Of a DNA stretch of 64,000 nt, positions 43,599-52,463 are shown one piece after another. The translations under genes were made by a program, and so were the position numbers. The stretch is from the NCBI GenBank assembly GCA_036844615.1, contig DAIUFK010000002.1, forward strand, positions 1 through 64,000, read 5' to 3'. Within the stretch, counting starts at the first letter, position 1. Every line of letters starts with the position of its first letter. Below the pieces are notes generated by a model. That model made no database searches and was not told the origin of the DNA. It was given only the letters and a program-made list of their open reading frames with translations. This DNA is from Palsa-872 sp036844615 (lineage in GTDB: Bacteria > Chloroflexota > Dormibacteria > Dormibacterales > Dormibacteraceae).

Positions 43599-44801
43599 GT
43601 GCCGCCACCCGACCGACCGTTGTCCGAACCCGACGCCAGGTCTCTTCGCTCGAACTGGGAGAGCGAGACGCGAATGGCGGGTGTGTACGAGGCACTTGCC
43701 GGTGTGGCCACTGATGCCGGCGTGAAGCGACGGTTGAAGACTCTTGCTGAGACCGAGAAGCGGCATGCCGACGCGTGGGCCGAGCTGCTCGCGGCCGGAG
43801 GCATCAAGCTTCCCGAGCGCAGGCCGCGGCTGACCGCCCAGATGCTGGCATCGCTCGCGCGTGTTGCGGGCATCGCACCTGCGCTTGCCCTGGCGGGCGC
43901 CGCGGAAGGGCAGGTTTTGCGTTCCTATCTCGGTCAGGTCTCGACAGTTTCAGACCAGCGCGCCCAAGGCGTGCTGCGAAAGGTGCTGCCCGAGGAGCGC
44001 GACCACAAATCGTCGGAAGACATTGCCGGCGAGGGAGATTCCGGGTCGCAATCCGCCGGCAGAAATGACGACGACGGTGCTGATTTGGAAGTCGAGGAAG
44101 AGGCATTGCACGGAGGCGGAATCGAGAGCATCCGAAACGTCATTTATGGCGTCAACGATGGGCTGACGGCGACCCTCGGTGTGCTCGCGGGCGTAGGCGG
44201 AGCGAGCACCAATTCGCGAGTAGTGCTTATCGGCGGCCTCTCGGCGATGGTCGCTTCGGGCGTTTCAATGGCCGGTGGCGCTTATCTGGCGAGCAAGTCG
44301 CAACGCGAGGTTTTCGAAGGCCAGCTGGCGCGCGAGGCGGCGGAGATCGAGGCGATGCCAGATCTGGAGAGGGCCGAGCTCGTGAAGATCTACCGCTCGA
44401 AGGGCCTGACCCCCGAGGAGGCCAAAACTATCGTCGCGCGCATCACGGCAGATAAGAAGGTGTGGCTCGAGACGCAGGCCCGCGAGGAGCTCGGCCTCGA
44501 CGCGGCGCAATTTGAGAACCCCATGCGCGAAGGCGTTGTGGCAGGGATCTCCACGCTTGTCGGAGGGGCGATTCCGGTGCTTGGATTCCTCGCCGGCCGC
44601 TTGATACTCGGCGCAACGCTTTCCGGCTTGGGCGCATTGATCATCACCTTCGCCGTCTCCGCTGCGTTCCTGTTCCTCATAGGCTCCGCCAGGTCCTTCT
44701 TCACCGGGAAAGGCGGAGTTCGCTCGGGCCTCGAGATGCTGGCAGTGGGCACCGCAGTGGCGGCACTCACATACGTGGTTGGCGTTCTGTTCCGGGTCTA
44801 G
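43599..44801 (+). CDS. Ferritin-like/VIT1 fusion (MbfA-like iron or manganese transporter)
   Basis: About 400 residues from the GTG at 43599; ATGs at 43530 and 43551 are alternatives and none has a ribosome site. The N-terminal helical domain (about 10-130) is rubrerythrin/ferritin-like, with Glu and His on helices (WESETRMAGVYE, ETEKRHADAW). The C-terminal part is a VIT1/CCC1 membrane domain with VIYGVNDGLTATLGVLAGVGGAS and several helices. In MbfA proteins this combination exports iron under high-iron or peroxide stress. The reading frame runs far upstream across the divergent epimerase gene, but that part reads as antisense and is not counted. Confidence 0.87.
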   Translation: MPPPDRPLSEPDARSLRSNWESETRMAGVYEALAGVATDAGVKRRLKTLAETEKRHADAWAELLAAGGIKLPERRPRLTAQMLASLARVAGIAPALALAGAAEGQVLRSYLGQVSTVSDQRAQGVLRKVLPEERDHKSSEDIAGEGDSGSQSAGRNDDDGADLEVEEEALHGGGIESIRNVIYGVNDGLTATLGVLAGVGGASTNSRVVLIGGLSAMVASGVSMAGGAYLASKSQREVFEGQLAREAAEIEAMPDLERAELVKIYRSKGLTPEEAKTIVARITADKKVWLETQAREELGLDAAQFENPMREGVVAGISTLVGGAIPVLGFLAGRLILGATLSGLGALIITFAVSAAFLFLIGSARSFFTGKGGVRSGLEMLAVGTAVAALTYVVGVLFRV

Positions 44802-44814
44802 GCCTCGCGGGACG

Positions 44815-45183
44815 TCATCCGGTGGAGATACCGCGCAGGTAGGCGATGCTCACGATCCAGGCTGCCCCTGCAAGGATCACCGCCTCGCGACGGCGCGTTC
44901 CGCCCTGAGCGTACAGATAGGCACCGGGCAGGAAGATGACGGCGAAGATGCCGTAAACCACGTGGAGCAGCACGGTTGGCCGGGCTCCCAAGAGAAATGT
45001 GGCGAGGCCGAGCAACCCCTGTATTGCGGTGACGCCGGCCATGATCAGGAAGCTCGCCCGAAAGCCGCCTCCCAGCTCCTGGTTGCGAAAGTACCTGTAC
45101 GCCCCCCAGATTCCAAGCACCACTGCGTACACGAGAAGAACCCGCGCCGCGTAACCGTGCAGGGAGCCGAGAATGTCGGTCAA
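44815..45183 (-). CDS. Small four-helix membrane protein
   Basis: 122 residues, TTG start 10 bases after the epimerase stop, same strand. Four predicted membrane helices (about 12-30, 43-65, 70-91, 99-117) with short loops; basic residues RYFRNQ and GGTRRRE lie on the cytoplasmic side. No catalytic motif is evident except isolated His residues (HGYAARVLLVY, LLHVVYGIFAV) that could recall small heme or DUF420-like proteins. Function unknown. Convergent with the ferritin/VIT1 gene. Confidence 0.7.
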   Translation of the reverse strand: MTDILGSLHGYAARVLLVYAVVLGIWGAYRYFRNQELGGGFRASFLIMAGVTAIQGLLGLATFLLGARPTVLLHVVYGIFAVIFLPGAYLYAQGGTRRREAVILAGAAWIVSIAYLRGISTG

Positions 45184-45193
45184 GCCGGTGGCA

Positions 45194-46135
45194 TCAAGCG
45201 GGCGCTCGAGAGACCTGTTCGCGGAAGTAGTCGACGGTAAGGCTCAAGCCCTCTTCCAGGTCGACGCCCGGCTCCCACCCGAGGCCGCGCTTCGCCCGTG
45301 TGTTGTCCAGCCCGATGCGATAGACGTCTCCCTTCCTGGGCGGCCCGTAGTGGGGAGACTGCTTGTAGCCGGTCAGGAGGGCCAACTTCCTGTAGAGGTC
45401 GTTGACTGTCACAGGTGACGCAGTGCTGACGTGGAAGGTCCCGCCGTCGCCGCGCTCGAGGGCGGCGAGGTTGGCGGTGGCCGCGTCGCCGACGTGGAGC
45501 ATGTCGCGCGACTGCTCGCCGTCCCCGTCGATCGTGACAGGCTTGCCCTCGAGCATCCGGCTGGCGAAGATCGCCACCACCCGTCCTTCTTCTGCGTGGA
45601 AGTCCTGTCGGGGGCCGTAGACGTTTGCGTAGCGCAGCACAGTGAACTCGAGACCGAAAGTGCGCTTGAAGGTGCCGAGGTACTGCTCGAAGCAGTACTT
45701 GCTGGTGCCGTACGGCGACAGAGGTCTCACGGGGTGGTCTTCATCAGCGGGGACCACGTCGGGCTCGCCATAGAGGGCGCCGCCCGTGGAGATGAATATC
45801 ACCTTCTTCACCGCGTGATCGACGCTTGCTTTGAGCAGGTTCAGGCCGCCGATGATGTTGACCTGAGCGTCGTAGGTCGGATCGGCCACGGACTTCGGGA
45901 CCTCCGATTGCGCTGCGTGGTGGTTCACGATGTCCGGGCGAAATGACGCGATCACCTTCTCGACGCTCGGTTCGTCGCGGAGATCCACTCGGTGCGCCTC
46001 CGCCGCTGGATTGAGATTGGCCTCGGTACCGGTGCTGAAGTTGTCGAGAATCCCCACCTCGTGGCCCGCCGCAATGTACGCGTCGACCACATGGGAACCG
46101 ATGAAACCGGCACCGCCGGTGACCAGAATCCGCAT
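45194..46135 (-). CDS. UDP-glucose 4-epimerase-like NDP-sugar epimerase
   Basis: 313 residues, ATG start. Extended SDR with the NAD-binding TGGAGFIGSHVVD, DNFSTGTEANL, the FISTGGALYGEPD strand and intact active-site YGTSK in LSPYGTSKYCFEQY. VLRYANVYGPRQ and GDGEQSRDMLHV are typical of GalE-like and UDP-glucuronate epimerases. Unlike the epimerase at 2718 it keeps the catalytic Tyr. It presumably makes UDP-galactose, UDP-galacturonate or a similar precursor for the surface polysaccharide. Confidence 0.88.
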   Translation of the reverse strand: MRILVTGGAGFIGSHVVDAYIAAGHEVGILDNFSTGTEANLNPAAEAHRVDLRDEPSVEKVIASFRPDIVNHHAAQSEVPKSVADPTYDAQVNIIGGLNLLKASVDHAVKKVIFISTGGALYGEPDVVPADEDHPVRPLSPYGTSKYCFEQYLGTFKRTFGLEFTVLRYANVYGPRQDFHAEEGRVVAIFASRMLEGKPVTIDGDGEQSRDMLHVGDAATANLAALERGDGGTFHVSTASPVTVNDLYRKLALLTGYKQSPHYGPPRKGDVYRIGLDNTRAKRGLGWEPGVDLEEGLSLTVDYFREQVSRAPA

Positions 46136-46159
46136 CGGAAGTGACTCTAGCGGGTTTAC

Positions 46160-46633
46160 TTGGTGATGGTGTCTGAGCAGGCCCGGCTCTCAGTGGAGGT
46201 GATCAAGGCGGTTCGAGCGCCTGTGGCGCCGGCGTTCGTGCGCTCGATACTTAGTAGTGCCTCCACGCTGCCGGAGGTGGTGGCGCGGCTGCCAGAAGGG
46301 ACGAACACGATGGCTGTGCGAATCACCGGCGACAGCGAGCTTCGCCGGTTGAACGAGGCATACGCCGGCAAGGACTCGGTGACGGACGTGCTTGCGTTCG
46401 CAGGCTCCGGAGACCATCTCGGCGACCTTGCGATCTCGTGGGCGATGGTCGTTCGTCAGGCGTCAGAGCATGGCCACCCCCCGCTGACCGAATGCGGCCT
46501 TCTTTGCGTACACGGGATGCTGCACCTGTTGGGGTGGGACCACTCGACGGCGGCGGAGCGCAGAGAGATGACGCGACTGACCGTCTCGGCCCTCTCGCTG
46601 GGGGGCTTGACGTTGGCGCCAGGCCGGCTGTGA
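46160..46633 (+). CDS. ybeY: Endoribonuclease YbeY (rRNA maturation factor)
   Basis: 157 residues. The zinc-binding motif HxxxHxxxxxH appears as HGMLHLLGWDH, the hallmark of YbeY; DSVTDVLAF is the second conserved stretch. YbeY helps process the 16S rRNA 3' end. The start is uncertain: TTG 46160, GTG 46163, ATG 46166 and GTG 46169 follow one another, without ribosome site, and the gene lies 24 bases from the divergent epimerase, so a short or absent leader is likely. The phoH and era neighbours usual for ybeY are missing. Confidence 0.92.
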   Translation: MVMVSEQARLSVEVIKAVRAPVAPAFVRSILSSASTLPEVVARLPEGTNTMAVRITGDSELRRLNEAYAGKDSVTDVLAFAGSGDHLGDLAISWAMVVRQASEHGHPPLTECGLLCVHGMLHLLGWDHSTAAERREMTRLTVSALSLGGLTLAPGRL

Positions 46634-46700
46634 TCTGCGCGTAAACTCAGCAACCGGTCTGCGGCGCTCGCCGCGGGCCTAGCTGCGTCTCATCAGTTTT

Positions 46701-47318
46701 TTGGATGGTCAGGAGTTGGTTCGAGAAAAGCTAGTAATCGTTGGGCTCGGCAACCCCGAGTCGGAGTACGCCGACACTCGCCACAACCTCGGCTTCGCAT
46801 GCGTGAACGAGCTGGCTCGCCGGCTTGGCGTTCGCGTGGATCGCAAGCGGTGGCAGTCGCTGGTCGGCCACTCCGAAGCGCAAGGGGTTTGGTTGGTGCT
46901 GCCGCAGACCTACATGAACCTGTCGGGCCAACCAGTCGCCAAGGCGCTGCGTGACCTCAACCTGACGCCCGAGCGCCTGTGGGTCGTGCACGACGAGCTC
47001 GACCTTCCGTTGTGCAGGATGCGGATCCGTCGCGGAGGCTCGGGCGCCGGCCACAACGGGGTGCTCTCGGTGATCGGCTCGTTGGGCACCGCTGACTTTG
47101 TTCGATTCCGTGTCGGGATCGGAAAGCCCCCGCGAAAGGGATCGCCGGCCGGCCGGCACCATGTCCTTGGAAGGTTCACCAAGGCGGAGAGCGCTCGTCT
47201 TCCCAACATCGTCGACGGCGTCGCGACCGCTCTGGAACTTGCGCTCGAGGCGGGTGTCGAGCGCGCCATGGAGAAGTTCAACCGCCCAGGCTCGCTGGGG
47301 TGCGAGGAGCTCAAATGA
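46701..47318 (+). CDS. pth: Peptidyl-tRNA hydrolase
   Basis: 205 residues. Pth releases tRNA from prematurely dropped peptidyl-tRNA. Family motifs: IVGLGNPESEYADTRHNLGF with the catalytic His, QTYMNLSGQPV, and VVHDELDLPLC followed by RRGGSGAGHNG. The TTG at 46701 is used; a TTG at 46716 directly after AGGAG is an alternative. A GC hairpin (46661-46674) precedes the gene. The stop overlaps the mfd start (ATGA), a pth-mfd order common in Gram-positive-type genomes. Confidence 0.94.
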   Translation: MDGQELVREKLVIVGLGNPESEYADTRHNLGFACVNELARRLGVRVDRKRWQSLVGHSEAQGVWLVLPQTYMNLSGQPVAKALRDLNLTPERLWVVHDELDLPLCRMRIRRGGSGAGHNGVLSVIGSLGTADFVRFRVGIGKPPRKGSPAGRHHVLGRFTKAESARLPNIVDGVATALELALEAGVERAMEKFNRPGSLGCEELK

Positions 47319-50300
47319 GCACCCTCTGGGAAAGCACTGTCGGCGCCGCGCCGAAGCTGGAGCGTTGGCTTGGCTCGGCGCCCAGCGAGCTGACGGTCGG
47401 CAGGCTCCCCAGGTCAGCCTGGGCTATCGTCGCAGGCTCCCTCGCGCGAGCCTGCCATGAGCGAGGCACCCCTTTGCTTGTCCTGGTGCCGGGGCCTGAC
47501 CGTTTTGCCGATGAGCTGCGGCCGTGGCTGGCCGGCCGTCCCGCCACCCACGTGTTCGCGGAGGTCGCCGTCTCCTTTCTTGACCGGCCGCCGGCCAGCG
47601 ACGAGGCTGTCAACAAGAGGCTCGAGGCGCTCGCCGCGCTGGCAGGTGCTGACCACTCGCCAGGTGTGGTGATCTCGTCTCGCCGAGCAATTGTCCGCAT
47701 GACCCTCTCGCCGGCGGAGCTCGCCCAAGGCACGCTCGTCCTCGAGCCGGGACGGGGCCCGGACCCGGTCGCTGTCGGTAGGCGCCTTGTCGAGCTCGGC
47801 TACTCGCGGGAGGCGCTGGTCGAGGCTCGGGGCCAGTTCTCGGTGCGGGGCGGGATCCTTGATGTCTTTCCAGCCGCTGCAGACGCGCCGGCGCGTGCGG
47901 AGTGGTCGGGTGACATGGTTGAAACCCTTCGGCTGTTCGATCCAGAGAACCAGCGGTCGGTCATGGCGATCCCGCAGGTGTCGATACGCACGGGGCGCGA
48001 GCTCCTGCTCGGACCGAGGCGTGGAGCTGAAGCCGTGGCGCGCCTCCGTGCGCAGGTGCCGCTCGACGGCCTGCGCGCGGACGTTCGTGCCGATTGGGAG
48101 GACGAGCTGGTTCGACTTGAAGCAGGTTCCGCATATCCGGGAATCGAGTTCTATTCCTCTTACCTGGACCCGGCGCGGCCCTCCCTGCTGGACCACCTGC
48201 CCGCAGACATCGTCATCGTGGACTTCGAGGCCGACCGTCAGCTGGCTGATGCTCGATCCCTTATCGCGGAGACCGAGATGCTCGCAGCCGCCGAGGCGAG
48301 TGGCGGCGAGCTGCCGCGAGGATTCAACCTGCCGATCGTCACATTCGACCGACTAAACGATTTCGCAGGCCGCCACCGGCTGAAGCTGAGTGCGGGAGAG
48401 GTCGATGGCGAAGCGCTCGACCTCGGCTGGGTCGAGATGGAGCCGTTCGTCGGCCGGCCGCGCGCCCTGGCCGAAACCGCAGCCCTGGCGGATTCCGCCA
48501 CTGTCGTGATGGCCACCGAGCAGCCTGAGCGCCTCGAGGCGTTGCTTGACGAAAGCAAGGTCAAGGCCAGGCCGACAGACGTGGACCTCGACCTTGATCT
48601 CGACCTGAAGCCAGGCCTGTTCCACGCGGACGTCGACCTGGCCACCGGCACCTCGCAGCCCGGGATCGCCTTCTACCTCGCTACGGATGCGGAGCTCTTC
48701 GGCCGGCAGCGACGGCCGAGCCGACGGGGCGCGCGGTCAGCCGCCACCCGAGCCAGAGATCTGACCCGCGAGTTCACGCTCGACTTCGCACCCGACGAGC
48801 TGGTGGTGCACGTGGACCACGGGATAGCGCGCTTCAAAGGGATGCGCTTGATTGAGACCGACGGTGCCCACCGCGAGTACCTCGAGCTTGAGTACGCCGA
48901 GGGGGACCGCCTGTTCGTGCCGGTCGAGAACCTTGACCGTGTCCAGAAATACCTTGGAGGTGAGAGCGAACCCACCCTCCACAAGCTTGGGACCGGCGAC
49001 TGGACGCGGGCGCGCGGGCGCGCCAAGAAGGTGGTCCAGGACGTTGCCGAAGACCTGCTCAGGATCTACTCGCTCAGGGAAGCGAGGCCGGGAATCGCGT
49101 TTGCGCCCGACACCGCGTGGCAGCAGGAGCTCGAGGCCTCCTTTCCTTATGAAGAGACGCCAGACCAGGTCGCCGCACTTGCCGAGATCAAGGCGGACAT
49201 GGAGTCCGACCGCCCGATGGACCGGCTGCTGTGCGGAGATGTCGGCTTCGGCAAGACAGAGCTTGCATTGCGCGCCGCTTTCAAGGCGGCGATGAGCGGC
49301 AAGCAGGTTGCTCTCCTCGCCCCGACAACTGTGCTTGCGCAGCAACACTTCCACGTCTTTCGCGAGCGGCTTAGCAAGTTCCCAGTCGCGGTCGAGATGC
49401 TGTCGAGGTTCGTCGACGACGAGACGCAGGCCCGAACCATCGAAGGTTTGAAGGCCGGCCAGGTCGACATTGTGGTCGGGACGCATCGACTTCTCCAGCG
49501 CGACGTCCGGTTCAAGCGATTGGGACTTCTCATCGTCGACGAGGAGCACCGATTCGGCGTGATGCAGAAGGAGAGGCTAAAAAAGCTGCGCACGCAGCTC
49601 GACGTGCTGTCGCTGTCGGCGACGCCGATACCGCGAACCTTGCATATGGCGGTCGGGGGCATCCGCGACATGAGCGTGATTCAAACCCCACCCGAGGAGC
49701 GACAGCCGATCAAGACGTACGTCACGGCCGACGACGATTCGCTTATTAAGGAAGCGATCACCCGCGAGCTACAGCGTGGCGGCCAGGTGTACTTCGTCCA
49801 CAACCGCGTCCGCACCATCGAGAAGGCTGCCGACCGGGTTAGGGACCTGGTACCCGAAGCGCGAGTGACTGTCGGTCACGGTCAGATGGCCGAGGACCAG
49901 CTGGCGGAGGTCATGGTTGCCTTCGAGTCGGCGAACTTCGACGTCCTCGTCTGCACGACGATCATCGAGTCGGGGCTCGACATCCCCAACGTCAACACGA
50001 TCATCGTGGAGCGCTCCGACCGGTTCGGACTCGCTCAGCTCTACCAGTTGCGGGGACGTGTCGGACGCTCTGGCAGGCGGGCTTACGCATACTTTCTATA
50101 CGACCCCCGCCGCTCGCTCACCGAGCGCGCCGACAAGCGTCTCGACGTCATCTCCGGGCTACACGAGCTTGGGCAGGGTTTCAAGATCGCCCTGCGCGAC
50201 CTCGAGATCCGGGGCGCAGGCAACCTGTTGGGCACAGAGCAGCACGGCGCCATCGCCGCAGTGGGTTTCGAGATGTATCTGCAGATGCTGCAGAGCGCTG

Positions 50301-50815
50301 TTGCGAAGATGCGGGCGGGATCCGAGGAGACCGCGGTCAGCGACGTGCTTTCGACGACGGAGATGAACCTCGACCTCCCGCTCGACCACTTCATACCGCG
50401 CTCGTACATCCGCGACGAGAAGCTTCGGCTTGGCGCCTATCGCCAGCTCGCAGGCACTGAAGAAGAGCAAGAGCTTGAGGCGGTGCTGCGCTCGCTCGAG
50501 GATCGCTACGGGCCAGGACCGAAACAGCTCGACAACCTCGCCTACTCGCTGCGCATCAAGTTGAGAGGACAGCGCTTGGGTTTGAAAGGAGTGGTGGCGG
50601 AGGGCCATGACATCGTCGTTCGAGTTGACCCTCAGCGTTTCATGGATGTCGATGAGCTGGTGCGGCGGCTGGCGGGTCGCATCGCGATCGCTCCGAACCG
50701 CATCAAGATGAGGAGGCAGGGCGAAGGCTGGCAGGACGACCTTCTGATGCTTCTCGACGAGATGGCGCAGCTCTACGAATCGGGTCGAGGTGTGGCGGCA
50801 GTTCCAGGCGTCTGA
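47315..50815 (+). CDS. mfd: Transcription-repair coupling factor Mfd
   Basis: 1166 residues; ATG overlapping the pth stop. Mfd removes stalled RNA polymerase from lesions and recruits UvrA. It has the UvrB-like N-terminal modules (about 1-330, with RGGILDVFPA), the RNA-polymerase-interacting CarD-like domain (FAPDELVVHVDHGIARFKG), the RecG-like helicase with Walker A GDVGFGKTELA, DEEH in LLIVDEEHRFGV, SATPIPRTLHMA, QLRGRVGRSG, and the C-terminal TRCF domain. Length is typical. The downstream mazG starts 6 bases after the stop. Confidence 0.97.
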   Translation: MSTLWESTVGAAPKLERWLGSAPSELTVGRLPRSAWAIVAGSLARACHERGTPLLVLVPGPDRFADELRPWLAGRPATHVFAEVAVSFLDRPPASDEAVNKRLEALAALAGADHSPGVVISSRRAIVRMTLSPAELAQGTLVLEPGRGPDPVAVGRRLVELGYSREALVEARGQFSVRGGILDVFPAAADAPARAEWSGDMVETLRLFDPENQRSVMAIPQVSIRTGRELLLGPRRGAEAVARLRAQVPLDGLRADVRADWEDELVRLEAGSAYPGIEFYSSYLDPARPSLLDHLPADIVIVDFEADRQLADARSLIAETEMLAAAEASGGELPRGFNLPIVTFDRLNDFAGRHRLKLSAGEVDGEALDLGWVEMEPFVGRPRALAETAALADSATVVMATEQPERLEALLDESKVKARPTDVDLDLDLDLKPGLFHADVDLATGTSQPGIAFYLATDAELFGRQRRPSRRGARSAATRARDLTREFTLDFAPDELVVHVDHGIARFKGMRLIETDGAHREYLELEYAEGDRLFVPVENLDRVQKYLGGESEPTLHKLGTGDWTRARGRAKKVVQDVAEDLLRIYSLREARPGIAFAPDTAWQQELEASFPYEETPDQVAALAEIKADMESDRPMDRLLCGDVGFGKTELALRAAFKAAMSGKQVALLAPTTVLAQQHFHVFRERLSKFPVAVEMLSRFVDDETQARTIEGLKAGQVDIVVGTHRLLQRDVRFKRLGLLIVDEEHRFGVMQKERLKKLRTQLDVLSLSATPIPRTLHMAVGGIRDMSVIQTPPEERQPIKTYVTADDDSLIKEAITRELQRGGQVYFVHNRVRTIEKAADRVRDLVPEARVTVGHGQMAEDQLAEVMVAFESANFDVLVCTTIIESGLDIPNVNTIIVERSDRFGLAQLYQLRGRVGRSGRRAYAYFLYDPRRSLTERADKRLDVISGLHELGQGFKIALRDLEIRGAGNLLGTEQHGAIAAVGFEMYLQMLQSAVAKMRAGSEETAVSDVLSTTEMNLDLPLDHFIPRSYIRDEKLRLGAYRQLAGTEEEQELEAVLRSLEDRYGPGPKQLDNLAYSLRIKLRGQRLGLKGVVAEGHDIVVRVDPQRFMDVDELVRRLAGRIAIAPNRIKMRRQGEGWQDDLLMLLDEMAQLYESGRGVAAVPGV

Positions 50816-50821
50816 AGGTCC

Positions 50822-51628
50822 ATGCCAGAATCAGAATCGATGCCAGACCCAGAAGAGCGACCGTTTTCGCCGGGCCTTGGCGCCATTTTTGAGGTCGTCG
50901 CTCGACTTCGGGCGCCCGGCGGATGCCCGTGGGACCGGGAGCAGACGCACGAATCGCTGCGACCGTACCTGCTGGAAGAGACGTATGAGCTCCTCCAAGC
51001 CATCGACACAGGCGACGACGCCAAGATCATGGAGGAGCTGGGCGACCTTCTGCTCCAGGTCGCGATGCACGCCGAGATCGCCGCCGAGCAATCTCGTTTC
51101 AATGCCGCCGAAGTATCGGAGGCGGTTGCCGCGAAGATGGTGACTCGACATCCGCATGTCTATGGATCGACGCCGGTCGCGGATGCGGACGAGGTCTTGA
51201 AGAACTGGGAGAAGCAGAAAGCGCACGAGGCTCGGAAAGTCGGGCGCGAGGACGAGTCGGTTGTCGACAGGGTGCCTGCCACGCTGCCCGCCCTAGCCTG
51301 GGCCCTCGGCCTGCAGAAGCGCGCATCGCGCGTCGGGTTTGATTTCGCATCTCCAATCGACACCGCTGAAGCCGTCGCCGAAGAGGCGCGCGAGCTCGCG
51401 TCGGCGTCGGACGCGGCCAAAACTTTCGATGAGATGGGTGACCTGCTGTTCGCGATTGTCTCGTTGTCACGCTCGCTGAAGGTCAACCCCGAGGATGCTC
51501 TCCGGGTGGCGGGACAGCGCTTCCGGCGGCGCTTCGCCGAAACCGAGGCTTCCCTTCGCGAAGAGGGAGTGACTTTCGGAGACCTGGACCGCGACGAGCA
51601 GGAGAGGCGCTGGAAAGCGACTAGCTAG
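50822..51628 (+). CDS. mazG: Nucleoside triphosphate pyrophosphohydrolase MazG
   Basis: 268 residues. Two MazG domains: the N-terminal one has GGCPWDREQTHESL, then EETYELLQAID and EELGDLLLQVAMHA (the ExxE and ExxD metal sites); the C-terminal one has EEARELASA and EMGDLLFAIVSLSR. MazG clears non-canonical or excess NTPs and lowers ppGpp in starvation. ATG at 50822; a second ATG at residue 7 is possible. Follows mfd with a 6-base gap, a frequent arrangement. Confidence 0.94.
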   Translation: MPESESMPDPEERPFSPGLGAIFEVVARLRAPGGCPWDREQTHESLRPYLLEETYELLQAIDTGDDAKIMEELGDLLLQVAMHAEIAAEQSRFNAAEVSEAVAAKMVTRHPHVYGSTPVADADEVLKNWEKQKAHEARKVGREDESVVDRVPATLPALAWALGLQKRASRVGFDFASPIDTAEAVAEEARELASASDAAKTFDEMGDLLFAIVSLSRSLKVNPEDALRVAGQRFRRRFAETEASLREEGVTFGDLDRDEQERRWKATS

Positions 51629-51722
51629 ACGTCAACGGGAGGGTCGGCACTCCAGCCCCAACCTCAGGGGGCGTTTGCTATAGTCGGCACTCGTTCACGC
51701 GGACATCCTTTAACGACGCAGC

Positions 51723-52085
51723 ATGAGACACAGCAAAGCCATAGTTGCCGCGGGCAATGTGCGCACCAGCGCGCATGGAGTGCGTCGCATCATCGTGGTC
51801 GCGGCCGCCCTGGTCATCGCCACATGGACTGCTGTCGCATTCGCGCAAGAGGCTTACATCGGCCACAGGCTCAGCCAGCAGGTCGCAGACCTGCGCCACC
51901 AGAACTCGCTTCTGGCAGCCCAGAACAAGGGCTACCACGTGGACGTCCAATCCTTGACGTCGGGCGCCGCCAACGAGGAGGAGGCTCGCCTTCGCGGGTA
52001 TGCCCGCACCGGGGAGCGCATTTACCTGTTGACGGCGCCTCCATCTCCGACTCCCTCTATACCGGCCGACAAGACGGCTCCCTGA
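51723..52085 (+). CDS. FtsB/DivIC-like septum formation initiator
   Basis: 120 residues, ATG start. A basic cytoplasmic N-terminus (1-22), one membrane helix (about 23-42), a coiled coil (about 45-75, with SQQVADLRHQNSLLAAQN) and the C-terminal motif EEEARLRGYARTGERIYLL that marks the FtsB/DivIC family. A Pro/Ser/Thr-rich tail ends the protein. It would join FtsL and FtsQ in the divisome. The stop lies 37 bases before a perfect -10 box of the initiator tRNA gene. Confidence 0.85.
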   Translation: MRHSKAIVAAGNVRTSAHGVRRIIVVAAALVIATWTAVAFAQEAYIGHRLSQQVADLRHQNSLLAAQNKGYHVDVQSLTSGAANEEEARLRGYARTGERIYLLTAPPSPTPSIPADKTAP

Positions 52086-52122
52086 CCCCCGGACTGCCAG
52101 GGGTCGGCCTCGAGGCCGGCGG

Positions 52123-52128
52123 TATAAT
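52123..52128 (+). promoter_or_regulatory. -10 box of initiator tRNA gene
   Basis: Perfect TATAAT 6 bases upstream of the mature tRNA 5' end (52135), so transcription would start at or next to the first tRNA base. No good -35 hexamer is found at the usual distance. Confidence 0.65.
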
Positions 52129-52134
52129 CCGCTT

Positions 52135-52206
52135 CGCGGAGTGGAGCAGCGGCAGCTCGTCGGGCTCATAACCCGAAGGTCGTCGGTTCGAATCCGACCT
52201 CCGCAA
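52135..52206 (+). tRNA. Initiator tRNA-fMet (CAU)
   Basis: 72 nt without encoded CCA. The acceptor CGCGGAG pairs with CTCCGCA, leaving the C1:A72 mismatch that defines bacterial initiator tRNA. The anticodon stem has the three consecutive G:C pairs (GGG-CTCATAA-CCC), the second initiator hallmark. The T arm GTCGGTTCGAATCCGAC is normal. Anticodon CAU. A rho-independent terminator follows 15 bases later. Confidence 0.95.
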
Positions 52207-52220
52207 CTTAATCCAAGGCC

Positions 52221-52244
52221 GAGCCGGGTTCCCCGGCTCTTTTT
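52221..52244 (+). terminator. Rho-independent terminator after tRNA-fMet
   Basis: Stem GAGCCGGG (52221-52228) with CCCGGCTC (52232-52239), 3-base loop, followed by five T residues. Classic intrinsic terminator for the tRNA transcript; the next small ORF begins 16 bases later. Confidence 0.85.
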
Positions 52245-52260
52245 CGTTATTTGGAGAGCC

Positions 52261-52344
52261 GTGAACAAAAGAAAGCGGGTGGCGCTGGCGAAGCGCCGGA
52301 CCAAGAAGCGGAAGCTGAAGGCTCGGGCACAGGCGGCGCGATAG
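52261..52344 (+). CDS. 27-residue highly basic ORF between two tRNA genes
   Basis: GTG start with GGAG a few bases upstream, TAG stop. 15 of 27 residues are Lys, Arg or Gln and there is no acidic residue; it begins MNKRKRVALAKRR. Very short Lys/Arg proteins of this look are known as ribosome-associated peptides (bS22-like, AURKAIP1/COX24-domain proteins), and this could be one of them. The position between a tRNA terminator and a second tRNA also fits translation-related function. Too short for certainty. Confidence 0.55.
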   Translation: MNKRKRVALAKRRTKKRKLKARAQAAR

Positions 52345-52387
52345 GATTCCTCCAGGAGTGCGCCCTGCGCGCGCGCCGGCGTCCCGC

Positions 52388-52463
52388 GGTGCCGTAGCTC
52401 AGGTGGTAGAGCGCGCGACTCATAATCGCGTTGTCGCTGGTTCGAGTCCAGCCGGCACCACCA
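52388..52463 (+). tRNA. tRNA with CAU anticodon, probably tRNA-Ile2 (or elongator Met)
   Basis: 76 nt with encoded CCA. Acceptor GGTGCCG/CGGCACC, D arm GCTC...GAGC, anticodon arm CGCGA-CTCATAA-TCGCG, T arm GCTGG-TTCGAGT-CCAGC. Not an initiator: position 1 pairs with 72 and the three G:C pairs are absent. The anticodon arm, variable loop (TTGTC) and T arm closely resemble E. coli tRNA-Ile2, whose C34 is changed to lysidine by TilS. The tilS gene follows directly and uses the last base of CCA as the A of its ATG. Elongator tRNA-Met remains possible because both carry CAU. Confidence 0.9.

Noticed and set aside
46661..46700. GC hairpin followed by a T run before pth as a terminator
   Set aside because: The T run is about 20 bases after the stem and includes the pth start, so it is not a normal intrinsic terminator.
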